Below, piece by piece: positions 10,819-22,802 of a stretch of 64,000 nt of DNA. The position numbers and the translations under genes are program-made. How positions within the stretch are numbered: the first letter of the stretch is position 1; each line of letters starts with the position of its first letter. Source of the DNA: Dryomyza anilis (lineage: Eukaryota; Arthropoda; Insecta; Diptera; Dryomyzidae); assembly GCA_951804985.1 (NCBI GenBank), contig OX638130.1, positions 123,021,593 through 123,085,592 on the forward strand, written 5' to 3'. The notes under the pieces were generated by a model, which made no database searches, had not been told where the DNA came from, and saw only the letters and a list, made by a program, of their open reading frames with translations.

Positions 10819-13345
10819 ATTTTACAAACATATAGGGTTATGTTCTAAAATGTATTAAAATATTCTGAACTAAACACATTTAAAAGTTGGAAATCAGTAC
10901 CAGGTAATTGTAAATGAGTTCAGTAGAAATTCCTTTAAAGCAATGGTCGGTATCTGATCATTTAATATTTTTTATGTCTATATTATATTTCTTCCATGGT
11001 CAAAGAATCAGGTCATCCGTATCATGTCTACCGTAAAATGTCTAAATATCTAACTCAATTTTGAAAATTATGTGGGTTAGTTTTTCATATATAAAAAAAT
11101 ATAAAAAGTAATTACAATTAATCTAAAAGCCAATTATTTCAAAATGCTGCCAAAGTCAAAATTGTATAAAACAATAGAGAACACATACAAATTATTATAC
11201 GTATATGCAGCGACTGAGATTAATAATTTATTCTTTTAATATAATTAATTGGATATACGAACTATTTAATAGTATAAATCAAATATTTTTCTGGTTTGGT
11301 GTATATACTTAAATTTATACATGTATAGCGTATACAACAACCGACTGTTTTACAGCCACTACACAGTTTGAAATTCACTACACAGTTTGAAATTTACTAC
11401 ACAGTATTACAGATTATTACAGTATTGCGGATCTTCTTTTACATTGGTTCATCGCAACACTTGCTTGCGCTTTCGGTTCGTTTTTCCGTACATCGCACAG
11501 TGTGTTATTTTTCATATTTAGTGGGACAAAATGCAAAAAAAAGTATTTTCAATTGATTTTTTTTTCGCATATTTATTTGAAAAATGTGCCACTAAGCCGA
11601 ACATGAATATGAAATAAAGTTAAAAAATATGGTTTCTACGAAAACGCCAAACAAACTTGATAATTTTTCCAAACGTAAAATTGTTTGAATAGGCAAGTAT
11701 TCGTGTCCTAAAATCAAATGCTCCATGCTTTACAAGTTGAAGTGTTTTTTCATTTTGGAGAGTGCAAACTTTTTAAGCCATTCAATAAGTTTAATTTGTC
11801 GTTAAGCATTTTTATCTAAATGATTTAGTTTGGGCTCAAATCATAATTTAATATATGAATATTAAAATCGTATTTAAATTATAATATTTGAAATTCAAAG
11901 AGGTATTAGTAAGTTGTTCCGCATTGTTCCCCTTTCAGATTACATTTAGAATAAAGGTTGGTCAAAACCCTTCTCACAACAACTTAAATTGGCTGTTTGC
12001 GAAATTTCGCGATTTTAGAAAATGGATTTTAAAATAAAAAATCGAATTCTGTTTGATATGGGACATTATTTCTTACATGTACCCAAAAATATATATCCAA
12101 TTTTATTCAAAGTTTGCAAAAATCTAATCATATTTGATGGTGTCCTGCTGATTTTTTTTGTTGTTGTTTTGGCTATTATTTTCAGCGGGAAAGGACATGC
12201 AGTTTTGTATGGATAGCATTTTTACGGAGATTTTTCACCGTTCCGGTGGAAGGAATAATTAAATTATTTTGATGCAGCTCTATTAAATATAGTACGCAAG
12301 TTTAAGTCATTTTATGAATTTAAAAAATTATGAATTTTTTACTTTCGAAAATTCAGTTAAAAAATATTTTTTTTTTTTCGTGGAATGTATATCTTTTATT
12401 TTGCACGTTTTGCATGCTGAGGCAACTACATGTGGAAAGAAATATTTTGGAATTCATACTATTAATTAAAGATGTCTTTTTACGACGTACTAATCACATT
12501 AAAAAAAAAAAACAATTTCGAAAAAAATCGTAACAATATTCGCTCTTTTTTTAATCATATCTCAGGATCCCTGATGTGTATTTTGAAAATTGACACAACA
12601 CTAAATGGGCTTCTATACATATTTTTGATTTAAGAAATATAAAGTTGACTTTGCATCTAACGCCTACTGAACATAAGTATTCCTTAAACCATGTTTTTTG
12701 AATATATCATTGTAAAAGAATTTTTGCCATATGTGTATAGTGTTACATATTCTTTATATGGGAAGTGGGCGTGTCAGTTCTCTAACCACGCCCATTTTTT
12801 GTGGAAAAGTTTTTATTTCCAGAAAACTTCTCTATAGAAAATTTCAAGTCTGTAACTTTAAAATTCGATTTATGTCCACCTACATTATGAAAATATCACA
12901 CTGTGCATCGTGCGGATATCATGACTGTGGTATTCTTCTTCCTTGTTTGTGTTTAACATTTCTCTTTCATTATAAATAGATCCATTGGTGACGAGAACGT
13001 GGTTCATACTTCGAACAACGTGTACACGGATAGAAAGGTTTGTTTGAATATGCTTGAATGTATTAAAAAGTAATACGAAATTACCATACATGTATTAGGA
13101 ATGAAGTGTAATTAAATTATAATCGAAATTGAATTTATTTTGTTCACGTGTAAACATTATTATATTGTCAAGCAGAATCTGTCAAATTTGCCATAAATAT
13201 GTTACAATACCAACATAAAATTTTAATTGCATTTGAATAAACTATTTCTTGGCAATTTACTTGGTTAAAACTATGTTTCGAAACACAGAAAATGCTAATC
13301 AAATCTAAATACAACGTATGTTCGCAACGCTCGTCTTAATTCGAT
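10819..13345. other. AT-rich non-coding sequence
   Basis: No gene is recognised over about 2.5 kb. Small features: CACTACACAGTTTGAAATT repeated two to three times at 11357-11402; GCGAAATTTCGC at about 11999-12010; and a GC-richer inverted repeat at 12767-12793. Open frames at 12022-12216, 12330-12533 and 12731-12979 encode short hydrophobic or lysine-rich peptides without domains. They are chance frames in AT-rich DNA. Confidence 0.5.
12767..12793. other. Small GC-rich hairpin
   Basis: GGGCGTG and CACGCCC form 7-bp complementary arms around a loop of about 13 bases, in otherwise very AT-rich sequence. It could be a remnant of a Helitron, since the Helitron at 9238 carries GGGGCGTGGCACC. Function unknown. 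Confidence 0.4.
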
Positions 13346-13349
13346 AATT

Positions 13350-13640
13350 TATACTGACGAAGTTGGCAACGTTGTGCAGCATTTTCTACTTACGCCATCT
13401 TTTGCTATCGTTTGAACATATTGGTGTTTAAAAACAAACAAAAAAGAAATTGGATTTAAATAAGTGTATTCTTGCAATTCTTCTTGTATACGAAGTTGGC
13501 ACTTGTTGAGCAGAATTTTCTACCTACGTCTCTTTTATCGTTGTTTGAAGTATGTATAGGATCATTTTAAACATACTGATATTTGACAAAGTTGACACTC
13601 GGTGATCGGCATTTTCTGCGAACGTGACTTTTGTTGTTCG
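13350..13640. repeat. Three diverged direct repeats, 90-135 bp apart
   Basis: GACGAAGTTGGCAACGTTGT then GCATTTTCTACTTACG (from about 13356), TACGAAGTTGGCACTTGTTG then GAATTTTCTACCTACG (from about 13488) and GACAAAGTTGACACTCGGTG then GCATTTTCTGCGAACG (from about 13574) are clearly related. Each is followed by CTTTTGTT/ATCGTTTGA-like sequence. The divergence and unequal spacing suggest an old tandem duplication. Confidence 0.65.
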
Positions 13641-14531
13641 TTGAGAAAACGTGTTCGCGTCGGTAATAATTTTGTTATTTGTAAATAAAATAAATATATA
13701 AATTCTGTTACAAAAAGTACAAATAGTAACAGAGTATTATATAGTGCAGTATATAAATTCTGAAACTAATGTTAAAAAACCACGAATAAAAATCTGTGTT
13801 TCGATTTTCAAACAGAATTTGGCATGTTTTTTTACAAAAGCATCTGTGAATTTCTTGCCTACGCTATGTGCTGTGCTGAGATCAACTGTAACTTTACCAA
13901 ATATAAAGCGAGTCTGGATCGTCTGGTTTAGCGTCTGCTGGTGAAATTATGCATTCATTGATGCTGTCACTTGTACTTGCAGTGTTAAACGAATTATTTA
14001 TTTATGCATTTAAAAATTTGTATATGAATTCAATTATTATAAGTTCTCACTGTGCATGTTTAAAGATTTTTAATAAAAATTAATAAAAAAAACAACATTT
14101 TATTTTTTATTTTATTTTATTTTCAGGATTTCTTTCCAAAAATATTAAAATATGTTTCTATGCAAACATACTACTCTTTGAACTGAAACAACTGATATGT
14201 TTCACTGGAAACATATTTATATTCAGGTCGTTCAAAATCATGTTTTATTTTGAACATATTTTGTTTGGGTTCAAATATTTATTTTATTTGGATGTAGTAA
14301 TTATTATGTTACCATTAGAACATATTCCATTATAAGGGGCAAAATTAAAATGTTTCCGGGATATTATAATGTAAGTCAGAGCTCATTACAACAATGTTCA
14401 AGTCTCAATACAACCCTGTTTACAAATGATTTATCTGTGAATTATATATTATTTTTACATTAAATTCCAAAACATACATGTTAATGCCTGCAAATTTATG
14501 TATGGGAGAGCCCTTTTTTTTGCTGCGTGTA
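13641..14531. other. AT-rich non-coding sequence
   Basis: No gene or clear element. Several AACATATT/GTTTCA motifs recur between 14150 and 14350 (TATGTTTCATG, TGTTTCACTGGAAACAT, AACATATTTTG), including short dyads. A decayed small element is possible. Confidence 0.4.
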
Positions 14532-14535
14532 TTAA

Positions 14536-14938
14536 CACGTTGACGGACAGTTGCGTCTATAGCCGTCAAGTTCAAGTTCACTATGTGACATGACGGCAAT
14601 AGCCGTCCAATACGAAACGATCGTTTTTAGACACTGCGGTTTTTAGACTCCCAAAAATACTTTGTTGCTCACAAAAAATTGCTTATTTCAGTCATTAAAC
14701 CTGTCATTTACGTTTTTAAATTTTTGCTGTTATAGCCGCCATCGTCCCATTACATAGTGTCTAGAGTCCGCTGGCGCCATGACGGTTGTAGCCGCAACCT
14801 AATTAAAGGTGCTGAATTAATCAAAATTAAGTGTATTTAAGCAGAAAGAGTAAAACTATACTTCTAATATTCTAAAAATTACAAAAACATATAGTGTCAA
14901 TTTTCGAATTTCACTTGTTTCTACTGTCCGTCAACGTG
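14536..14938. mobile_element. TTAA-flanked MITE (piggyBac-type target), 403 bp
   Basis: The terminal inverted repeats are CACGTTGACGGACAGT (16 bp, identical at both ends), each bordered directly by TTAA at 14532-14535 and 14939-14942. A TTAA target duplication is diagnostic of piggyBac-superfamily transposition. Subterminal motifs TATAGCCGTC, AATAGCCGTCC, TATAGCCGCC and GTAGCCGC recur inside and could be transposase-binding repeats. No coding region is present, so it would need transposase in trans. An autonomous relative is not in the window. Confidence 0.85.
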
Positions 14939-14997
14939 TTAAGTAAAGTTGTAAAATAAAAACAATAAATATAAAATAAAAAAAATAATAAATCAAT

Positions 14998-15306
14998 TAA
15001 TGCAAAAACTAATTTGTCGGGCTCTAGGTCTACCAAATGCAATATGTATTTTGCACTGTCTAAAAAAAAACAACAACAGTAGTAATTGACAAAAATTGAA
15101 CTTAGTGCAGTTTTTGCTGCTTGTCTTCTCGTCACTTTGTGCAGAACAGAATTCGCATTTTGTTTATTATACAAAGTGGAGTTATAGGTTTAGCTAGTTG
15201 TTGTTACTAGCAAGTTGTTGGTTTTTTGTCAATTACTTTTTGAACCAGTTCAAAATACATATTGCATTTGGTAGACCTAGATCCCGACAAATTAGTTTTT
15301 GCATTA
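14998..15306. mobile_element. MITE with 56-bp near-perfect terminal inverted repeats, 309 bp
   Basis: Arms 14998-15053 and 15251-15306 start TAATGCAAAAACTAATTTGT and differ at one of 56 positions (a C/A after GTCGGG). The outermost bases are TA...TA, so a TA target duplication is possible, but longer flanks show none. The high arm identity points to a recent insertion or ongoing conversion. It sits 56 bp beyond the TTAA MITE. Confidence 0.85.
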
Positions 15307-16690
15307 CTCTATTTTAAGGTCGAATAAAAACAAACTTTAAAATTGTTAATAAATAAATAATTTATAATAAAATAAATGAATAAAAATGAAAAATAAAAAT
15401 GAATAATAGTTTCATTTTACTTTTTTTCAATTAATTTATTAATTAATATAATTAAATATTTATTCAATACAATTAAATATTGTATCTGCGATGAAACAAT
15501 AAATAATTAATTGCATTGATAAATTTTTGTTGCTATATTTACACATATATATTTTTTTTTGTATATCCATTTATGCATAAACGTTCTGGGCAAGTTTAGA
15601 TAAGACTAGTGTCGGATCTAATCAAATTTGGATCGGGACCATGTCTGCTCAAACTTTGGGTTGATAACTATTGAAAAATATTATTGAACAATATTCGAAG
15701 TATTGTACAACCTCTGTACCGCTAATATTATTCTACTCTGAGTCAAGTCTAAAATTTAATATTGGGATCAGAGTTTGACCCAATGTCAATGTCAATGACC
15801 AAATAATTTAAGATTTCCTCAAGGTATCAATGGTTTCGGTTTATTCAATTATTTAAATATGTTCGCAAAGGTTAACATTTTCGAAAACATGCATAACATG
15901 GGTTGTGATTCCATACCAAGTAAATCTAATTTGAACTAAAAATATTTATGCTTTATTAAATAAAGTTTGGTATTTCCCATTGTTCAGGGAATTTCTATGA
16001 AACGTACAAAGTGGTGTGTGAGGAAAATTAGGTACTAAATATTTTTTTCGAAATTAAAATCTTTTTCAAATATCTTTAACGAAGTAACATAAGTATCTAC
16101 ATATTATTGACAGCATTTGTAATAATGGAATTATTACAATTCTGACATAGTTTGATTAGAATTATGAAAGTTTTTGATTAGTTTCTGATTATTTCCACCG
16201 AAGGATGAACAAAAAAAATGCTGCTGCCTATAAAAATCAAATATCAAAAATAATAAGTTAGACAAGCGCACGTGAATGCGCAAACAAAATAGATTTTAAT
16301 TAACACCAAATACACGTTGATTGCGAGACAAAAGGATTTTGGGTGCCATAAGTAGGGATAATACAGGCAACAAACGTATACGTGGTGACCACGTGACCGA
16401 TTAAGTGGCCCAGCAATAGGATTTAAGTTTTAGTTTGCAAAATCAGAAATATAATTATTTGGTTTTTAGGGCAACTACACATCATCACATAATAAATAAT
16501 AATGATGAATTGATGATGATTCAGGCAGAGCCATCATATTTCATGCATTGCATTTTGATAATTGGATAGATGATTTTGTTATGTCGAATGCAACATTAAT
16601 TTGCGATTGTGTTTTAATTAAACTCATAAAATTACATAATGCAGAAATGTCAAAGCAATTTAATAAAAAAAAAAACGTAAATATTAAATA
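15307..16690. other. Non-coding; candidate conserved regulatory patch at 16250-16670
   Basis: AT-rich sequence with no gene. Bases 16250-16670 differ in texture from the surrounding repeats. They contain CGCACGTG, ACGTATACGTGGTGACCACG with a CACGTG core, AATTAA homeodomain-type cores and ATGATGAATTGATGATGATT. Such mixtures resemble insect cis-regulatory DNA, but this is inference from texture alone. Confidence 0.35.
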
Positions 16691-16692
16691 AA

Positions 16693-17472
16693 ATTTGCAC
16701 TCTAGTAAATATATTTACTACATGGAGGGAAAAAACTTGTAAAATTCAGAAGGTATTTTTAGCTATACGAAGTATTATGCAGTTAAAAGGAAAACTTTCA
16801 GATTTTAAGAAACAGTATCACTTGGTTATTGAAAAAGGAATGATTTTACTTGATATCAAGATATTTATTTCTTAGCTATCTAAAAAGAAAACAATATCAA
16901 TTATTTATTTTCTAAATACTTACTAAGTAGTTAATTTCTAGAATTTTAGTAGATTTTATTGATATTAGCAAAATTTCTATTCAGTTTAAGAAATTTCATT
17001 TCCCTGCATACTAAGTTTAAATATTCTAATTTATGAAACATACATACTACACTGTAGAAACAAAGTTCTATATGGTGTGATGTTCAGCTAAATAGAAAAC
17101 ATTTTTATTTTAAAAACAGAACCAATTATGCTTGATATGCAGAGGTTAATTTTTTGATAATCAAAAATATAACATTATTCATAATATTAAGAAGTTAAAT
17201 TCTAAAATTTAAGTAGAATTGTTGATATTAGGAAAATTCCTCTTCAGTTTAAGGAGTTTAATACACTCCGTATACAGTTTGTTCAAAATTGCACTGCATC
17301 AAATATATTTACTACACGAATGGAAGGAGTTATAGAATCCAAAGATCTAGAAACAAAAACTTCTTGATTTTAAGATACAAACGGAATTATTCTGAATATA
17401 AAGATGTTAATTTCTTGTCATCAAAAAAGTAAACTATTGCAATTATATGTATTCTTAATATACAGAAATATA
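16693..17472. repeat. Diverged tandem repeat, about 280-340 bp unit, three copies
   Basis: Three successive blocks start near 16705, 17046 and 17312 with (T)TTACTACA(T/C). Each contains ATTTTAAGA/GATATCAAGA then GTTAATTTCT. The first two share TTAATTTCTAGAATTTTAGT and TTGATATTAGCAAAATTTCT (in copy 2, TTGATATTAGGAAAATTCCT), then TTCAGTTTAAGAAATTT/GGAGTTT. The third is cut short where the 19-bp array begins. Confidence 0.7.
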
Positions 17473-19485
17473 TATAAATTCACTAAAAATTCAAATTTTC
17501 ATTGAAAAATCAGTTTGTTTTTACAAAAAATTCAATTTTTCACTTAAATTTTATTTTTTCACTACAAATTCAATTTTTCACTAAAAATTCAATTTTTCAC
17601 TAAAAATTCAATTTTTCACTAAAAATTCAATTTTTCACTAAAAATTCAATTTCAATTTTTCACTAAAAATTCAATTTTTCACTAAAAATTCAATTTATCA
17701 CTAAAAATTCAATTTTTCATTGTTAGTGAAAAAAATTCAATTTTTCACTAAAAATTCAATTTTTCACTAAAAATTCAATTTTTCACTAAAAATTCAATTT
17801 TTCACTAAAAATTCAATTTTTCACTAAAAATTCATTTTTTCACTAACAATTCAATTTTTCACTAAAAATTCAGTTTCTCACTAAAAATTCAATTTTTCAC
17901 TAAAAAATTCAAATTTTCACTAAAAATTCGATTTTTCACTAAAAATTCAATTTTTCACTAAAAATTAAATTTTTCACTAAAAATTCAATTTTTCATTAAA
18001 AATCCAAATTTTCATTAAAAATTAAATTTTTCACTAAAAATAAAATTTTTCACTAAAAATAAAATTTTTCACTGAAAATTCAATTTTTCACTAAAAATTA
18101 AATTTTTCACTAAAAATTCAAATTTTCACTAAAAATTCAATTTTTCACTAAAAATTCAATTTTTCACTAAAAATTCAATTTTCACTAAAAATTCAATTGT
18201 CCACTAAAAATTCAATTTTTCACTAAAAATTCAATTTTTTCAATAAAACTTTAATTTTTCATTAAAAAATTGAAATTTTCACTAAAGATTCAATTTTTCA
18301 CTGAAAATTCAATTTTTCACTAAATCTCAATTTTTCACAAAATTCAATTTTTCATTAAAAATTCAAACTCACTAAAATTAATATTTTCATTAAAAATTCA
18401 ATTTTTCACTAAAAATTCTATTTTTAACTAAAAATTCAATTTTTAACTAAAAATTATTTTTTTACTAAAAATTTAATTTTTCACTAAAAATTCAATTTTC
18501 GACTAAAAATTCAAATTTTCAATAAAAATTCAATTTTTGACTAAAAATTCAATTTTTAACTAAAAATTCAATTTTACACTAAAAATTCAATTTTTCACTA
18601 AAAATTCATTTTTTCACTAAAAATTCATTTTTTCACTAAAAATTCAATTTTTCACTAAAAATTCAATTTTTCACTAAAAATTCAATTTTTCACTAAAAAT
18701 TCAATTTTTCAATAAAAATTTAATTTTTCACTAAAAATTCAATTTTTCACTAAAAATTCAATTTTTCACTAAAAATTCAATTTTTCACTAAAAATTCAAT
18801 TTTTCACTAAAAATTCAATTTTTCACTAAAAATTCAATTTTTCACTAAAAATTCAATTTTTCACTAAAAATCCAATTTTTCACTAAAAATTCAATTTTTC
18901 ACTAAAAATTCAATTTTTCACTAAAAATCCAATTTTTCACTAAAAATTCAATTTTTCACTAAAAATTCAAATTTTCACTAAAAATTAACATTTTCACTAA
19001 AAATTAAAATTTTCACTAAAAATTAAAATTTTCACTATAAATTCAATTTTTAACCAAAATTCAATTTTTGACTAAAAATTCAAATTTTCAATAAAAATTC
19101 AATTTTTCAATAAAAATTTAATTTTTCACTAAAAAATTCAAATTTTCACTAAAAATTCAATTTTTCACTGAAAATGAAATTTTTCACTAAAAATTCAATT
19201 TTTCACTGAAAATGAAATTTTTCACTAAAAATTCAATTTTTAACTAAAAATTCAATTTTTCACTAAAAATTCAATTTTTCACTAAAAATTCAATTTTTCA
19301 CTAAAAATTCAATTTTTCATTAAAAATTCAATTTTTCATTAAAAATCCAATTTTTCATTAAAAATTCAATTTTTCACTAAAAATTAAATTTTTCACTAAA
19401 AATTAAATTTTTTAATAAAAATTAAATTTTTCACTAAAAAATTAAAATTTTCACTAAAAATTTTATTTTTATTATAAATTAATTT
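17473..19485 (+). repeat. 19-bp minisatellite array 3 (CACT orientation), most homogeneous
   Basis: Long runs of identical TTTTTCACTAAAAATTCAA monomers, for example around 17575-17650 and 18640-18900, with roughly 100 copies overall. A single local reversal, TTGTTAGTGAAAAAAATTC, lies at about 17720-17740. Sub-blocks of TTTTTAACTAAAAATTCAA and TTCAATAAAAATT variants mark the right half. Its low divergence compared with arrays 1 and 2 suggests more recent amplification or homogenisation. Confidence 0.95.
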
Positions 19486-20126
19486 TTAGTACTTTTTTTC
19501 GCTAAATATCCATTTTTTCACTAAAAACTCTATCTTTCATTATATTAATTTTCTCTAAAAAAAAGAGTAATTCCCTAAATATCCCATTTTTTTGAATACA
19601 ATTATGTTTTAATTTTATTGAAATATATCTGCTAGCCAACTATGGATATCTGCAACTAGAAAAACATTTTTATTGGTAGTTTTAGTTTATTTCATAATTT
19701 CATTGTGCACAACTAATTGCAATAGTAAACTCAGATTAAGTGGGAATTTAGTAATGACCATGAGATAAAATATTTAGTAAGTAATGCATAGGGCTGCAGT
19801 GGCTGCGTAGCGCGCATGCGAGAGTATCTTGCGAATCCAGTGGAAATAATTTTGTAATTGCTAACGGGTGCATTCAAACTGAAGTGTTGTGTATTTTGGT
19901 ATATTTTTTAATTATCTACATATTTGTGTAAACAATATGTAGAAAGTATTTATATTAGATCTTTTTAGATTATAAAATTAATCTAATCACTGTATTTTCT
20001 ACTTGGCTAAATGTCCATAAATAAGATTTGTAAATTAAGAATTTGAAAATTTTATGTTTCTGAATAAAATATTATTTCGAAAATGAAGTCTACGGAAAAC
20101 TGAACTACAAGTTCGTATCTCTGGAT
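19486..20126. other. Non-coding flank
   Basis: This starts with a degenerate fringe of the 19-bp array to about 19590. A GC-richer patch follows at 19790-19870 (GGCTGCGTAGCGCGCATGCG, near-palindromic GCGCGCATGCG). No gene and no clear element. Confidence 0.4.
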
Positions 20127-20679
20127 TGTCAACAAAATAAAACTCCTATGTTTGGTTTAAATTTCAATAATTTACTTTATTAATTCACATTAACAAACAA
20201 CTTAGCTTATTCCAATTTAACGTTTAACCATTTTCCAATCACTACTGAAGTGCTGCGCCTCAGATGCGGCGCACTTATATACTGCATACATCGGTTCGAC
20301 AAGTTTCAACACGCTTCGCCATGTTTCGAGAACCTTCTACACTTCTCGTGAATGCTATTTGCATCTCATTCGCACTCATGTGTTATATGCGCTGATATTC
20401 TATCTCTATCTCGCACATTGCCTCAATGCGCTGAATGGTCTTCCGTCTCTTTCTAACACATTGCTTAGTGCGCTGAATTGTTGTGCGTCTCATTTATTCT
20501 TTTTGATTACTTGCACTATGGGGCAAATTACATCTTTTCGTAGCAATATTTTCTTTCGGAATTATCGTATGAGATCTGAAGCTATTTTATTCTTTTTTTA
20601 GTTTATTTTATACTTAATAGGATAGTTCCTTTGATAATTTTGTTTATTGCTTATTGGTCAAATTTTGAAATTTCTTACA
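20127..20679 (-). mobile_element. Putative solo LTR, minus orientation, about 553 bp
   Basis: Read on the minus strand, the block runs from TGTAAGAAATTTC to TTTTGTTGACA, so it starts TG and ends CA. It holds a TATATAAG box (complement of about 20275-20283), an initiator-like TTCAGTAG about 35 bases further and an AATAAAG polyadenylation-type signal near the 3' end. That order (promoter, start, poly(A) signal) is that of a retroviral-type LTR. Composition is richer than the surroundings. No adjacent primer-binding site, gag or pol sequence is present. I could not see matching 4-5 bp target duplications, so the ends are provisional. A host promoter fragment is the alternative. Confidence 0.45.
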
Positions 20680-21152
20680 TTCGACCAGTTACATGCGCAA
20701 CCTGATCTACTCTCTTCCACTATTAAATTTCTATATATATATAAAAAATATATTTGATACATAATTGATGCATACCCAACTATATTTCTCGTGTATTTCT
20801 TCACTCCACTTTGTTGCCACCTAAGTATTCGTCACACTATGGCAATTCAAATTCTGGTTATAAATATTGCAAAATAACCTTAATTGTCGCATAATTGCCA
20901 TCTTAAAATCCCAGGGGCGAGGCTAAGTTGCCACAAATTTGGATTCATTAAAGTATCGGTTCACCCATTTGGAACTTAAATTGTAATTTGAGCACTGCTT
21001 TCTTGCTTTTTTAAGGGACATAAATGAAAAAATATACGCTGTGGCATAATATACATTTATTGCATTTTAAAATTAATTTGCTATAATATTAATCAACATG
21101 TTCCTATAAGGTTCTTCATTTTATACTTGCAACTTATATGGATCATAATAAA
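20680..21152. other. Non-coding AT-rich sequence
   Basis: No gene. GTTGCCACCTAAG at about 20812 and AAGTTGCCACAAATT at about 20923 echo the TTTGCCACT terminus of the adjacent inverted-repeat pair, so part of this may be a decayed relative. Confidence 0.4.
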
Positions 21153-21348
21153 TTAAAAATTTGCCACTACTTTGCTACCTAATAGCAACAAAGTAAGCTT
21201 CGCTCAGAATTGCATATGTTCCATTATCGGAACGTCTTACTTCGTATGTTCCACATTGCGTATGTTCCACACATGTTTTTAGCCATCGTTTTGGAACTAA
21301 AGAAATCATACAACACTTGGAACACTGGTGTCAGAAGTAACTTAAAAG
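21153..21348 (+). repeat. Inverted-repeat partner, left arm (pairs with 25310-25503)
   Basis: Starts TTTGCCACTACTTTGCTACC and continues with GCAACAAAGTAAGCTTCGC, TTCCATTATCGGAA, GCGTATGTTCCA, TTTTGGAACTAA and ACACTGGTGTCAGAAGTAAC. The reverse complement of 25310-25503 carries the same succession of blocks with moderate divergence. Either these are the ends of one 4.35-kb foldback element, or two separate copies of a roughly 190-bp repeat inserted in opposite orientation. Confidence 0.75.
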
Positions 21349-22795
21349 GTACACAAAAGTTTGTTTTAATTGTCGAGCCGTGGTTACTTGGGTAGCATTT
21401 TAATATTATCGACATGTAGATAATGCAGTATATGGTGTCAAAAATTAAGCACTACACTATTCACTATTGGTACTTCTGCCTCCGATGCGGTTAGTCGAAC
21501 ATTCCATTGCAAATATGGACATTACTATATGTACCATACATATCTACAAACGATGCATACGACAGACAGACAAATGTGCATAAATAGTAATTGTAAATTT
21601 ACTTGATAAACACATTAATTACTGCATGCCGCAGATAAATTTCATAATAAAGTCTAATCGAAAATCATTTTGTGTTTTTCGTTTGTAATTTTTTTTTTTA
21701 TTTATTTTTGTTTTATTTATATTTGTTGCTGCACTTGTTGTCGTTGTGTGGGCACATTTTATAGTGCATTTTTTTGTTTTATTAAATATTGCAATTATTA
21801 TGTTTAATTATTCATGGAAACGCATGATGCTGCTGCGATTGCTGCGGGACATGCAACGCATGACTACACAGTCAGAAATATTTATTGTTTAAAAAAATTA
21901 TTATAATTTTACAAAAATAAGGCGCTTTAAGAACAGATATAGCTGCATTTAATTGGCAAATGTAAATTATAAAAAAAATGTATATATTTTAAAATCCATC
22001 AGAAAATATGATTCATTTGATTTCATGCAAACAGCATTTTTTTTTATTTAGTTGATTTTGACGATACTCATTTTTCCCAGTCAATGCATTTTCAATTAAA
22101 TTTTGCCACAATTTTTAATTTAAAATTGGTTTTTGTTGTTGCGTCACACGCTGTCTATAATAATTAAATAGACGGCCGGGCGGCTCAACGCAAAAATATG
22201 CAAAATCAATGTCGAAAAAATATTAGTTTTTAATTAAATCACGAAATCGATTAAAAACGAAACAAAATAAAAAAAAAAATGAAAAATACATAAATGTTAC
22301 AATAATAAAAATAATACATAATGGTTATTCAATCCATCCACTTATGTGTGTCGCACAAAAGGCCAATAATATTTAACAATCAATTTTTTGGTCAACAATA
22401 TAAAAGTGGAAAAAAAAAATAATTTTGTATTTATTTAGTAAGGCATTGCATGTTGTATTATTTAAAAAACACTTAATAACATTTATTAGATTTTATGGTT
22501 TTACTGGCAGAGCCATTTAATGGAGTATTTGTATTTATTTTTTAAAATTTTTACCCACAATTATTTAAAATCTTCAAAACATACACAGTAATGTTTCTTT
22601 TAAATTTTTAAAATGTTTGAATTTTACACTATACAATGCCCAACAAACAGATTTGATTTTGACATCAGGCTGATTATGTATCTTCGAATTTGGTACAGCA
22701 TAAACATTAAATTTCAATTCGAATTGAATTCAAAACGTAAACATCCCAAGTAAACAATTAAAAAAAAAAACTATTGTGGCATTGTATTGGTATTT
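21349..22795. other. Non-coding; AT-rich unique island
   Basis: No gene. The 21560-22560 part has long unique sequence with TTTAATTAAAT, TAATTAAATAGACGGCCGGG, ATCACGAAATCGATT and TTATTAAATATTGC motifs. It lacks transposon signatures, a texture often seen in developmental enhancers of flies. No sequence evidence beyond texture supports that reading. Confidence 0.35.
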
Positions 22796-22802
22796 CCTGG
22801 GG

